Shown piece by piece: positions 38,408 through 48,471 of a stretch of DNA of 64,000 nucleotides. Below the pieces are notes generated by a model. It saw nothing but the letters and a program-made list of their open reading frames with translations. It ran no database searches and was not told the origin of the DNA. Location of the stretch: assembly GCA_030762895.1 (NCBI GenBank), contig CM061070.1, forward strand, positions 107,869,554 to 107,933,553, written 5' to 3'. Origin of the DNA: Sophora flavescens. Lineage: Eukaryota > Streptophyta > Magnoliopsida > Fabales > Fabaceae. Both the position numbers and the translations under genes were made by a program. How positions within the stretch are numbered: position 1 is the first letter of the stretch; each line of letters opens with the position of its first letter.

Positions 38408-39547
38408 ATGGCTCCGCCTAAGAACGCCGAAAAGCATCAGGTTAAGCGCAAAAAGCGCGGATCTGCTCAGGGGGATGACGTAGTGTTGCCTTCAGGGACG
38501 GGCGCCTCCTCTAGGGCCACCTCCTACTCTCCCAGTTTCCGTTCTCCTGATCATAGGGAGCATTGGAACCTGGTGGTGAGGAAGGAGATGGTTTTAGAGC
38601 GGCGTGTGTCCCTGGTGGGCAACAACTACGCTGGCGTTCTCGAGCAGATTCGCAACCGAGGTTGCGAGATGTTGGCTAATCTTCCTCACCGGTATGACAT
38701 CAAACTGGTGCAGGAATTTTATGCCAACGCTCTCAAACTCGAGGTCACAGGCCCAAGCTGCATGACAGAGGTTCAGGGGGTCCCCATCACTTTCACTGCA
38801 TCAGACATTAACTCCTGCTTGGGGATCCCGATCGGAGAGGAGCCCTGCGACTATGAGCAGCTCCCCGCAGTGCAGGCCCTCGCTCAGGCCATCATAGACA
38901 CTTGCTGTGTCCCAAGAGCTGCCTGGGAGGTGGGGACATCGGGGAACCTCTTGAGGTTGAGGAGGCAGGACCTCACCCCAGATGCCAAGATCTGGTCGGC
39001 GTTCCTACACGCTAACCTTAGAGTGAGCTCTCACGAGTCCACAGTCACCGCCACCAGAGCCCATCTCCTCTACGGCATTCTGATAGGACACATGATTAAC
39101 TTAGGGGGAGTCATCGCCTCAGACATTCAGATGAAGGCGAACTCCCAGGCATTGAAGGAGAGCCTGGGGCATGGTTTATTGATCACCGAGCTCATACGCG
39201 GGGCAGGAGTGCCCGTGAGTACAGTTATGGAGAAGGTCCCGCGGCAGCCCATCGACCGGGATTATATCAGGCGTTTCTGCTATACAGCTCAGGACGCACC
39301 TAGGAGGCCACCACCCCTACCCACTCAGAGGCCACGATCATCGGACATGGCTCTGCTCTTGCAGAACCAGCAGGCGATGAGGCGGGATCAGGAGGTGTTG
39401 CGCGAGTTCTTCCGGGAGATGGCGTTGGCCCAGCAGGAGGGTCGGGTGCCCGTAGACCCCTCCGAGGAGGAGTTGTCCCCTCGGCTTGGGTGGCAGGACT
39501 ACCTTGGGGACCAGGGTGCCATGCCACAGGGGGGTACCCGAGGATGA
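38408..39547 (+). CDS. TE1 ORF, 'putative plant transposon protein' type
   Basis: A protein of 379 residues. A basic N-terminus (KNAEKHQVKRKKRG) could serve as a nuclear localisation signal. The main domain, about residues 55-290, contains WNLVVRKEMVLERRV, LVQEFYANAL, VQGVPITFTASDINSCLGIP and a helical region around HLLYGILIGHMINLGG. This pattern fits the 'putative plant transposon protein' family often found in Athila-like elements after pol or in place of an env-like gene; its function is unknown. A Pro-rich linker and a Gln/Glu-rich helix follow. The frame ends at a TGA just after a run of six G (about 39531). In another frame a short acidic tail stays open to a stop at 39600-39602, so a one-base change in the G run probably altered the C-terminus. 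The start is chosen because it directly follows a good splice acceptor. No signal peptide or membrane segment stands out. Confidence 0.7.
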   Translation: MAPPKNAEKHQVKRKKRGSAQGDDVVLPSGTGASSRATSYSPSFRSPDHREHWNLVVRKEMVLERRVSLVGNNYAGVLEQIRNRGCEMLANLPHRYDIKLVQEFYANALKLEVTGPSCMTEVQGVPITFTASDINSCLGIPIGEEPCDYEQLPAVQALAQAIIDTCCVPRAAWEVGTSGNLLRLRRQDLTPDAKIWSAFLHANLRVSSHESTVTATRAHLLYGILIGHMINLGGVIASDIQMKANSQALKESLGHGLLITELIRGAGVPVSTVMEKVPRQPIDRDYIRRFCYTAQDAPRRPPPLPTQRPRSSDMALLLQNQQAMRRDQEVLREFFREMALAQQEGRVPVDPSEEELSPRLGWQDYLGDQGAMPQGGTRG

Positions 39548-39833
39548 GGAGGCACCAGAGGACCAGGGTGACCTGGTGGACGACATCGATTTTGATCATT
39601 GATCCTGGCCCCTGCATTCTTTAATTATAGTTCTAGATAGGATTCGATTTGGTTGTACATTATTTGCTAGTTAGAAACTATTTTTACTGACATTTTACAG
39701 GTAAACTTGGATAACTGTATGTTTATTCTGTTATGTTATTGCTTAACGTTCATGTTTGCTTGTGATAGAACAACATAGGAGAGCCCGGAATCTCATGGGC
39801 CAACCAATTGGGCAAGGATGAGGCCGAAACTAG

Positions 39834-39914
39834 CCCCGCTGTGAAGCGGGGTAGTAGAGAGATGAAAAGTGGAAAGGAAGTCAGATGAAAGCATGGGGTC
39901 CGCTCGGACCCCAT
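39834..39914 (+). other. Two GC-rich stem-loops in the TE1 3' region
   Basis: CCCCGCT-GTGA-AGCGGGG (39834-39851) forms a 7-bp stem with a 4-base loop. ATGGGGTCCG-CT-CGGACCCCAT (39893-39914) is a perfect 10-bp inverted repeat. They stand out in an AT-rich region and lie about 230-310 bp after the ORF. A role in RNA packaging, export or 3' end formation is possible but unproven. Confidence 0.75.
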
Positions 39915-41250
39915 TAAGATAAAAAATTTCTTACCCTTCACTTGTTTTTGTTTTTGTTTTTGTTTGTCACTCTTGAATAATTTGAGAAGATCAAGAGTTT
40001 GTGTATGAATGTCGTGTCGGCAAGCTTGTTGGATTTTAATTAAATTGAGCATAGATTGATTGCATAAATTATTTTGACCATCGATGATTTCCCCCTAGGT
40101 TCTGAAATTAGAAAAGTTGATCCCCATGTGAAAAATTGAAAACTGAACTTTGAGAATTTTATTGTGATTACTTGATTTATGATAAGTTTGGGGTGAGGGG
40201 GTGCACACACTAGGAATTGTATCTCGGTCAAACAATTTGCAAAAATGTCCAGGTGAGGATTTGAGCCTCCAACTTTGTTTTTGATTGTGTGGATCACTTT
40301 TAAGTTGCACTTCCCGAATTTGTTTGAATTTCTTCATGGTTTGCATGTCTATGTGTTGCATCAAATGATTTAGGCAATTTTCTTTGAATAGCTTCTTGGC
40401 CTAAAAAGAACCATCCCTAATGCATGTTCCCTAGTTAGCCACATTGAGCCTAATTAGCCTATTGTTTCTTGATGACCCTATACTATAAGCCAAAATCTGA
40501 AAAAACCATGTTAACCCAATCTTAGGATTAGGAGAGCATGGAAGCTTAGCAAGAGAAGGATTGTGAGAAACTAAGTTTGGGGTGGCTACAAGGTGATGTG
40601 TCATATTGGGGTGAGAAAAAGAAAAAATAAAGGTTGAATCCCAAAAAAAAAAAAAATTTGCCAAAAGAAAAGGGGCAAAATAGAAAGAAAAAAAAAATAG
40701 CAAGGAAAAGGCTGTAGTCACCTGAGGCAAAAAGAAAAATGGAAAAAGGAATTTGAGTTGAATATATGTCAAATGCTCATGCTCTCTTAATTCCTAGGGA
40801 CTTAAGCCTAGTATCCTTGAATATCCTACCCTCAGTCAGGCCCCATTACAACCTTTAAAAGACCTTCTGATGTTGTATACATATTTTCGTGGGAACTATT
40901 TTTGAGATGAAAATCAAATTCATGGGAAGTACTCTTGATATGTGAAATTGAGTGAAAAGTTGATAGCCTAGACGAAATTGAGCGAATGAGTGAAATTTTA
41001 CATACCCTTGTGAGGAAGGCAATTGTTTGAAATTGGTGATCTTCCTTTTGTGTGTGACTCTGATCCTCAACTTAGATTAATGATTGCATGAATATTGAAG
41101 TTCTCAATTGTTTAAAGTAAATGAATGTGGGGATTACATTGATGCAAGGGGGGAAATCATTGGAGAAAAACTGTTTTGATTGCATGAAATTTGTGCGAAA
41201 TCGATTGATTCCTTTAGGCTTGCCAAGTCTTGAGTCCTTTTTGAGTTTTA
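39915..41250 (+). other. TE1 3' non-coding region
   Basis: AT-rich sequence without a convincing ORF. It contains a (GTTTTT)n run (about 39944-39966), A-rich tracts (40640-40700), and two internal purine tracts resembling the PPT core: TAAGTTTGGGGTG near 40183 and TAAGTTTGGGGTGG near 40572. Such tracts are usual in the 3' region of Tat/Athila-like elements. Confidence 0.6.
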
Positions 41251-41251
41251 G

Positions 41252-41290
41252 CTTGCTTGGGGACAAGCAAGGTTTAAGTGTGGGGTGTTT
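41252..41290 (+). other. TE1 hairpin and polypurine tract before the 3' LTR
   Basis: CTTGCTT-GGGGAC-AAGCAAG (41252-41271) forms a stem-loop, followed by TTTAAGTGTGGGGTGTTT, the presumed plus-strand primer, right up to the LTR start TGATAAGCC at 41291. TE2 has the same arrangement. Confidence 0.75.
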
Positions 41291-41966
41291 TGATAAGCCT
41301 CTGGCTTATCTAGTTTTATAACTAGATGGACTGTGGTTTTTGTGCAAATTATTCGAGTTCACTCTCGTTTTCGCCCAAATTTGCCTTGTTTTGTTCCTAA
41401 GTAGACTTTGACTCGTTCTAGGCATTTTTTTAGTAGTTTTTAGTTTATTTTGAATAGAATTACGCTTTTTGTTTCTTTTTATTGTTTCAGGTTAGAAGTG
41501 AAGCTCCAAGATTCAAGGAAACACTTCGAGTCAAGAAAACAGTGGGAATTTCCATTCCGGAGATACTCGCCCCACGAGTAGATGCTCGCCTCGCGAGCCT
41601 GAAGATCAGCAAAACAGCAACAGCAATCAATTCTGGCTCGCCTCGCGAGAGGCTTCTCACCCCGCGAGAGTTTGAAGACCCTGGAAGACAGAGACCATCA
41701 CGGCCTAGCCGTGATGAAGATCACGGCCTAGCCGTGATGAAGATCACGGCTGTGGCAGATTGAAGTTGGAAGACTCGCCCCGCAAACACACTCTCGCCTC
41801 GCGAGAATCCAAATTGAAAGTGTGCCAAAACTAATGTTCGCCTCGTGAAATCTTGTTCGCCCCGCGTGCTGCCGAGAACCAGAATCCCTATTTATAGGCT
41901 GTTTCAGATCAGAATGGGGAGCTTCTGGGCAGATACGAATCCTAGTAGCTGTTCCACTGTTTAGAG
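41291..41966 (+). repeat. TE1 3' LTR, truncated (676 bp)
   Basis: The copy matches the 5' LTR from its first base to GTTCCACTGTTTAGAG and then switches to satellite (GCCCTTAATTTGG). The last 7 bases, TTTAGAG, belong to both sequences. It keeps U3 and the TATA box (41888-41897) but lacks most of R and all of U5. It carries a two-unit palindromic repeat at 41697-41750 where the 5' LTR has one unit. Confidence 0.9.
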
Positions 41967-42970
41967 GCCCTTAATTTGGTCTAGGGTTAGGTCAGGATTA
42001 ACAAGCATAAATAGCAGCTTAGAGATGCACAGGCCAGAGAGAGACGGAAATTATACAACTTTTACAATCATTGTTTTCGCTTTTACATTATTGGGTTTAA
42101 TTGCTAAACATTGTAAATTTTCGGATTTTTCACTCATCATGACTTTGTTGCCTTGCGCAGAGCATAACTAGAGCTATAGATATCGGATTTTGGTAATTAT
42201 GTTGTCCCTAGAAAGATAAGGAAGAGACCTACAATTTCAGGTTTCACAAGAATTGTCAAATTAGGCCAAAATCAAGGCTATATTGGGTCCAGAGTTCCTT
42301 GGCGCGTATCAGTGCGCAGTCCATGATGTTCTTTCACTTAAATGGACCTAACTTACTCATTTTAAGCCCAATTAAGGCATATGATACCTTGTTGGAAAGC
42401 TTATTCAGAGGCACTTAATTTGGTCTAGGGTTAGGTCTGGAATAATAAGCAAAAATAGTAGTTTACAACCACACAAGCCAGAGAGAGATGGAAATTAGAC
42501 AACTTTTACAATCATTGTTTTTTCTTTTACATTATTCGGCTTAATTGGGCTTAATTGCTAAACATTGTTAATTTTCAGATTTTTCACTCATCCTGACCTA
42601 GTTGCCTTGCACAGAGCATAACTAGAGCTACAGATATCGGATTTTGGTGATCTTGTTGTCCCTAGAAAGATAAGGAAGAGACCTAAAATTTCAGGTTTCA
42701 CAAGAATTGTCAAATTAGGACAAAATCAAGGCTAAATTTTGTCCCGAGTTCTTTGGCACGGATCAGTGCTCAGTCCATGATGTTCCTTCACTTAAATGGG
42801 TCTAACTTACTCATCTTAAGCCCAATTAAGGCATATGATACCTTGTTGGAAAGCTTATTCAGAGGCACTTAATTTGGTCTACGGTTAGGTCTGGAATAAT
42901 AAGCAAAAATAGTAGTTTACAACCACACAAGCCAGAGAGAGACGGAAATTAGACAACTTTTACAATCATT
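41967..42970. repeat. ~444-bp satellite array, block 3
   Basis: About two and a quarter monomers between TE1 and the CACTA element. The left end resembles the monomer phase at 10681 and 31377 (AAGCATAAATAGCAGCTTAGAGATGCACAGG). The right end stops at TTTTACAATCATT, where the CACTA element begins. Confidence 0.95.
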
Positions 42971-43430
42971 CACTACAAAAAAGGTTGTTTAGCGACCGAA
43001 AATAGTGACCGAATTCTTCGGTTGCTCTTTTCGACCGAAATGGCGACCGATTGTAGGATCTACATGAAAGACTGATTAGAGATAATACTGTGAGCGAAAT
43101 AGCGACCGAAATAGAGCGTAGCAGGGTTATCGGTCGCTATTTCCGTCGCTTAATAAAGGAACTTAAAAGTCAGAAATTTTATGTCTTCTTAGCGACCGAA
43201 TTAAATGCAACCGTTAAATTTTATTTACATTTGCGACCGATATTAATTCGGTCGCTAAACGGCGCGCAAAAAAAAATTAAAAACGTGCGTGTTAGCGACC
43301 GATTTAAAACTCCGTCGCTAAATTTATGAATTCAAATTTCAAATTAACTCATCCCACGACCGAATTTAGCGACCATTTTTTATTTAAGTGATTGGCGACC
43401 GATTATTTCGGTCGCCAAATTATAAATCCC
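42971..43430 (+). repeat. CACTA left subterminal repeat array
   Basis: At least ten copies of AGCGACCGAA or its complement (TTCGGTCGCT), some degenerate, spaced by 10-40 bp in alternating orientation. The matching array at the right end is at about 51810-52075. Confidence 0.85.
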
Positions 43431-43439
43431 TAAAATCGT

Positions 43440-43568
43440 GAAATCTTTCCCTTCTTCCTCATTTCTGCCCTCTCTTCCACCCTCACCCCTTTTCTCTTCT
43501 CTCCCTCGCGTCCGCCAGTCACCGTCGCCACCACCGTGCAATGCGCACCGCCACCACCGCCATCTCCG
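43440..43568 (+). pseudogene. Possible captured 5' exon in the CACTA element
   Basis: A CT-rich leader (CTTTCCCTTCTTCCTC and similar) is followed by an ATG at 43541 that opens nine codons rich in Ala and Thr, then a donor-like CCG/GTAAGCC (GT at 43569). The abrupt CT- and CG-rich composition and the layout resemble the first exon and promoter-proximal part of a plant gene. With the B3-like exons at 51099-51490 it could be one transcription unit whose intron received TE2. Continuity of the frame cannot be shown. Confidence 0.35.
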
Positions 43569-43569
43569 G

Positions 43570-44689
43570 TAAGCCTTCGTCCTCCTCCTCCTCTTCTTCC
43601 ATCTCTTCCCTCTTCCTTTCCTCTCTTCCTTTCCCCTCTTCCTGCTCTGTTTTTAATTCCCCCCCCGTTTCAGTGCTCTGTTTTTAACTCCGGTCACCAC
43701 GCGCAGAGCTCCTCCTACCCTCTTCTCTCCTCATTTTGTGCATTCCCTGCTCTGCCTTGAGGTAACCATGGACTCTCTATGTATCATTTTTTATTTTGCT
43801 TCATTGTTTCATTTCAAAAATTTTGTGGATTGTATGTATTTCATTGCTTTCTTTATTGCTTACTACTGAGAAGAGCTACTTGTGTATTTCATGTGAGTTG
43901 TGAGTTGTGATGATCATTTGTTTTCATGTGTCATTATTTAATCACTCCTATTAGGATTAGGAAGCTCTCATTGAGAAAGCACGAGAAATCTGTTTTTGTA
44001 ACTTTTTTTTTGAATGCATTGAAATATCAAAAGTCAAGACTGTGAGATTAGAATTGATGTTTACTTGAGCCACAGAATGTCATTCTTGCTGTGAGATCTG
44101 CGAAACATAAACTGGTTTTGGTTTTTTGTTGATTATTGACGTACCAATTTAACGGGAAAATTTAACTCGAGAACCCTTTCGGTTTGCTTCTTGTTGAATT
44201 AGTTGTGAAATTACCTTCCATTTTCAAGATCTTAGTCTTTGATTTAGATTCAGTTCTGCTTTGTGAAATGCATCTAAATTGGTTAGTGAGGATGTGTGCT
44301 ATGGATTTTCAATTTGTTTTGTGCTAAGTGTCTACAATTTCAAACATGGATAGTTCATGGCTATAGTTCAAACAAATGACCAATACTGATGCAGTTGTTT
44401 GAAGACCATTCTAGTTTAACATGTCCAGTAACAAGATTGTCCCTGTGTTAATGATGTGTTTTCTATTAAATATGGAACTTGTAATTTTTGGTCTGTTTAT
44501 CTTTCCATATCTTGGCTGAATTTATGTCTTTGAAGGTTGTTCATTGTTCTGTTATATTGCCTCAGGGAATATCTCACAATAGTATGATCTATAGCCTCTG
44601 TGATGCAGTTGTTTACTTGCTGTGAATAATTTCAAATTGTATTGTACGTGTATGCATTCTGATTGTATTGTATTTTGATTCGTTTGGAA
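43570..44689 (+). other. CACTA interior, intron-like sequence
   Basis: CT-rich sequence to about 43760, then T-rich DNA with no ORF and no recognised element. It ends at the primer-site-like sequence flanking TE2. Confidence 0.5.
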
Positions 44690-44707
44690 TCCCCGGCAAC
44701 GGCGCCA
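44688..44707 (-). other. Extra tRNA-Asp primer-site sequence outside the TE2 3' LTR
   Basis: AATCCCCGGCAACGGCGCCA, followed by the same AAAACT spacer, abuts the outer edge of the left LTR. It duplicates the true primer site at 48588-48607. Sequence farther out is unrelated. Confidence 0.85.
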
Positions 44708-44713
44708 AAAACT

Positions 44714-46215
44714 TGATGCGCATTTTTAGAATAAAGGCAAGTGCACCTTGTCGCAAACAAGTAATACGGTGGTGAGACCGGATATCGTCCTCAGGGATCG
44801 GTTGCCAATTACCACTTCACAAATTATACAACTATCTAGACTATTGAGTTTGGATGGAAGGGAGCTCAATACTAAGTACCGAGCCCAGCAAAAGTAAACA
44901 AAACAAAACAGACAAGAATAAAATGTTTTTGGTCTTTTAGGATTTTTAACAAACACTTGGAATGCAGAAATAAATGGATAGAATTGTCAGGGTTAGACTA
45001 CACTAATCCTCCTTCAATTGCAATGAAATGCTTACTAACACAAGTCCTAATTCATTTATGACAATCAAATCTTCTAAAATACTCAAACCCTAATGTCTTA
45101 GGTGGAATGAGCCTAAAACCCCAAATTAAACCCTAATGTCTTACGTGGAGTAAGATGAGATTTTGCATTAAGAGTCAAGATTTATAAGATTGCAAGCACC
45201 CCAAGACCTATGTCTAGGTTCCTGAACTACTTGGCATTTGATTCATGAGCATACCTTAACATCAATCTTTCAATTGCCTATCAAAGCAACAAATCATTTC
45301 ATGGGTAGCTAAGCCAAGAAAAGCATTAAGCATGGAATCAAACGCTCGTAAAGAAATAGAAACTTGTATTAAACCAAATCAACAAACAACCAAGTTCAGA
45401 AAAGCTATCATCTAACCCCAATAAAAAGAGATTTAGCTGGACATACTAAACCTTAAAATAAAATAAAATAAAATAAAATAAAATAAAATAAAGAGAGTAG
45501 AGAAAATTTCATAAAAATGAAGATGATCCCAGTGTCCAATCATGGCAGCTTCATATTTTCTCCTTTCCTCCTGCTGCTTGCATGCTGCTCATTTGTGTTA
45601 CGTTGCTGTTTTTCAGATATCTTGTGCGGCTGGCCCTTTTTTTTCCGTTGTGGCGCTCTGTGTTGCTACCCTCCTGTGCGTTACACTGCCCCTCTTTTTT
45701 GCTACTGTGCGGTTCCCCCTTTTATGCTCTATTTCTTCATTTTAATTCCAAACGAAAATGGCCCTGTAGCCTCCCGTGCAGACCCATCCAAATCCATTCA
45801 TCTTGCCTTTTTCCAAAAGCTACGTGGGCCTTCATTTTATTTTCATTAACCACAAAATTCCAGTAGCAGAAATGGCAAGGCTACATGCTTCCTTCCAAAT
45901 CCAATTCAAAATGGATTGGATTTCTATTTGCCAATGGTGGGCTCATGTCATTCAACCAATATTAAATATGTGGCCCAAATAAACAGCTTTCATCTCTTAA
46001 TTCTCTTGACTGAATCATTCTTTATTATTTCCTACAAAGCAAATAAAATTACTATTAAAATAACTCTAAAAACAAGAAATTAAAATAAAATGCGTAAAAT
46101 ATTATTAAAAACTAAATTTCCTAAACTTAGGGACAAAACTCAATCAATTAGCATATTTGGGAGCAAAAATCTACTCAATAAGCACATAAAAATCACATAA
46201 TCTAGAAGATTATCA
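44714..46215 (-). repeat. TE2 3' LTR (left copy, 1502 bp)
   Basis: On the plus strand it runs from TGATGCGCATTTTTAG to AATCTAGAAGATTATCA. In element orientation its U5 contains CGATCCCTGAGGACGATA and ACTTGTTTGCGACAAGG, which resemble U5 of Tat/Athila-like LTRs. It contains an (AAAAT)n run at about 45456-45490. Several open frames in the 45517-45980 part recur in the other LTR and are not genes. Confidence 0.92.
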
Positions 46216-46253
46216 CTCCCCCAAACCTAAGACTTTGCTTGTCCTCAAGCAAA
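46216..46253 (-). other. TE2 polypurine tract and hairpin
   Basis: On the minus strand, TTTGCTTG-AGGA-CAAGCAAA forms an 8-bp stem (46234-46253) and is followed by AGGTTTGGGGGAG directly before the LTR. A second copy of the cassette, TTGCTTG-TGGA-CAAGCAA and a C-rich plus-strand tract (CTCTCCCCCAAACC), lies at about 47060-47100. Confidence 0.75.
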
Positions 46254-47667
46254 AGTAACCCAAACTAGCACACAAAACACTAAGGGCAATAGACCAAGCT
46301 CTTATATGATTTGGGAAAACTGAAAGAGAGCACAAATAGTAAAATCACTATAAGGCAAAATTGCACAAGGACTAATTCCTAAAACAGAAGCATCAGCCAG
46401 TAGCAAGCTCACATCTAAAAATGTCAAGAAGCAAAAAGCATAACAACTTTGTATTCTCTATATTCTTCAAAATTAAAAATCATGGCAATTTGGCAAGAGA
46501 AGAACTTAGAACCTTAGTCCTCACAGAATGCACACTCATGAAATAATCACTCAAGTATATGGTGGTGAAGTGTTTCCCTCAAAGCACACATTAGAGTCAT
46601 GGAACCATAGATTTGCTTTTCATCTAACTCCAAAAAACAAAAAATCACAAACCACAAGCATGCACAAATCAAAGGGGCTTTATTTTGGGTTGTAACTGCT
46701 AAAGTGGAAAACAAGAGAGGTGAGAAACAAATAGAAAAATGTCCAAGAAAATAGGAGAGCAATTACAACAACTCAAATGTTTTAATGTAAAGCACAAATT
46801 CCCAATTGCTATAATTGAATTTTTTTTTTCTTCCATTTCTCCTTTCCTTTCTTTGAAGCTTCTTTCAACTTTATTCCTCAACCTTATTCACATCTCTTTT
46901 TTTTTTCTCAAACTTCTTTTTATTCTTTTTTTTCCTTTTTTTTTTTGTTTCAAGTTCCATTTTTTCAAAAATTTTTTCTTGTGGGTATCAATTATTTCCC
47001 ACTTTTTCATGTCCTTTTTTTTTCACCTTTTTTTTTCCAAAGCTTACAATATTTCATTACTCTCTCCCCCAAACCAAAGTCATTGCTTGTCCACAAGCAA
47101 TTCACCAATGCTCTCCTATCCTCAGGTTGGAATAAACATGGTAATCATCATTCAAGAAGCAAGGGTGAGAACAAAAAGTAACAATAAGCTCAAAGGGGTT
47201 AGCAATGGAATTTTTCATGCAAGGTTGGCTTTTTGGCTCAAGTGGCTTATGAAAAATGGCCCAAATCATTTTTATGCAAAACATGCAATTCATGAATCTT
47301 AGATAAAAGAATCAAGCAAATCTCAGCACATCAACTCAATGGTACACACTCAAGGAATTAACAATCAAGCCCAATATCTCACTAAGGTTATAACTAAGAT
47401 TCCAAAATTTCGTTCCATACCTTATTGCCTTGAATTTAATAAAAAGAAACAAAAATATGCAAAGAGGTTATGAAAATTTCTATGAACAAATTTAAAAAAT
47501 GAAGATTATACTACAAGAAGAACTTCCAAAGAAAGGAAAATAGCTAGACAAAATGCACAAAATAATGAGAATGCTAAAAGTGACATCTCAAAACAGCATC
47601 CTAAACCTTTAAGTACTTGGTCTATTTTATTCTAACACAAACTAACTAAAACATGTGAAACACACAA
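46254..47667 (-). other. TE2 3' non-coding region
   Basis: No convincing ORF. It contains long T-rich plus-strand tracts (46815-47040) and a duplicated PPT-plus-hairpin cassette at 47060-47100. The 187-codon plus-strand frame here is low-complexity Phe/Leu/Ser from the T tracts. Confidence 0.6.
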
Positions 47668-48471
47668 CTAACAACAAGAAAATAAAAATAAATTAAAGTG
47701 AAGGGTTAAGAAAAACTCATTGAGAAAGCTTCCACCCGGATCCCATTGCTTGTAGCATAGGGGCCAAGAGATGCTCAAAGTTGAAAGGCTTCCTCCCGGA
47801 TCCCATAGCTTGTGAAGTGGCACTTGCAGGAGCAATATTATTCTACTCTCGGTTCCTCCTGGGTCAAACTGCAAGTGATAAGCTCCTCTTTCAACCTCTT
47901 CAAGCATAAGTGTTCCATGAAGCACATGAGGTTTTACTTCTTGAGCCAATTTTGTAGTATCCACACATGCATCCAAACCAATATATTTATCCAATGCAGA
48001 AATTCCCGGTTTCTCAGCAAGCATGGTGAAAGGTAGTTCCTCTTTGCTCTCCATTCCATGTTCTTTTTCTTGTGACTCACCTTCCACTACCACTTCAACT
48101 TCACTTTGAATTATCCCCAAAACCAGATTTTGCTCAAATTGTGCTTCATGTGATTCTTGTACCAACTGTTTACAAATTTCATCAACTTGCATTTTGAAAT
48201 TTTGCATCACAGCTTTGATACTATCGCAGTTGGTTCTTATTTTGGTCTCAGAGATGGACAACTCTTGTGAATATTGTTCCAGAGCAAATTTCAAAGGATT
48301 TGGCTCATTCCATTTCCATTCCTCCTCATGCTTCATGATTACACTATAAGCTTGTGCATGAGGGCATTGATTTCCCCAGAGCACATAGTCTCCCAGGACT
48401 ACATTAGGCCCAAAGGAATATTTTGTAACTCCATCCAAGGCAGGAAAATAATAAATCTCCATGTGTTGCAA
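47668..48471 (-). CDS. TE2 ORF (267 codons), function unknown
   Basis: The only sizeable frame in TE2, starting about 115 bp inside the primer site. The N-terminal half has an aromatic, Gly-containing segment (YYFPALDGVTKYSFGPNVVL) and then a helical Glu/Gln/Lys-rich stretch likely to form a coiled coil (about residues 60-110). The C-terminal half holds FTMLAEKPGISALDKYIGL, ACVD and two WDPGG motifs about 25 residues apart. This is the same module, in the same order, as in the TE1 ORF at 36493-37449. It ends in a hydrophobic Phe/Leu tail that may be read-through of non-coding sequence. I do not recognise a described domain. It could be a degenerate Gag derivative or a conserved RNA region that happens to be open. 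Confidence 0.5.
   Translation of the reverse strand: MQHMEIYYFPALDGVTKYSFGPNVVLGDYVLWGNQCPHAQAYSVIMKHEEEWKWNEPNPLKFALEQYSQELSISETKIRTNCDSIKAVMQNFKMQVDEICKQLVQESHEAQFEQNLVLGIIQSEVEVVVEGESQEKEHGMESKEELPFTMLAEKPGISALDKYIGLDACVDTTKLAQEVKPHVLHGTLMLEEVERGAYHLQFDPGGTESRIILLLQVPLHKLWDPGGSLSTLSISWPLCYKQWDPGGSFLNEFFLTLHFNLFLFSCC

Larger units (their letters stand above)
34444..41966 (+). mobile_element. Gypsy-type LTR retrotransposon TE1, non-autonomous, 3' truncated
   Basis: The element has two direct LTR copies: 34444-35853 (complete) and 41291-41966 (truncated). It also has a tRNA-Asp-type primer binding site and a purine-rich tract before the 3' LTR. The interior holds gag remnants of Athila/Tat style (CX2CX3HX4C knuckle, an AITTRSG motif), a 420-bp fold-back, an apparent internal promoter and intron, and a 379-codon ORF. 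No protease, reverse transcriptase, RNase H or integrase motif is visible, so any movement needs a partner. The satellite is interrupted after AAATAGGTCTAA on the left. On the right it resumes in a different phase, so no target duplication can be read. Lineage assignment is inferred from motifs. Confidence 0.9.

Noticed and set aside
40431..40772. 113-codon minus-strand Phe-rich frame
   Set aside because: It is produced by A-rich tracts in the TE1 3' region; low complexity.
44688..44707. tRNA-Asp-like sequence as a tRNA gene
   Set aside because: Only the last 18-20 bases of the tRNA are present. These are retrotransposon primer sites, not tRNA genes.
45517..45982. Hydrophobic frames in the TE2 LTRs (also 49402-49861) that look like membrane proteins
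   Set aside because: They lie in LTR sequence, antisense to the element, and differ between the two LTRs by frame-changing indels.
46739..47302. 187-codon plus-strand frame rich in Phe and Leu
   Set aside because: It is produced by long T tracts in the TE2 3' region and is antisense to the element.
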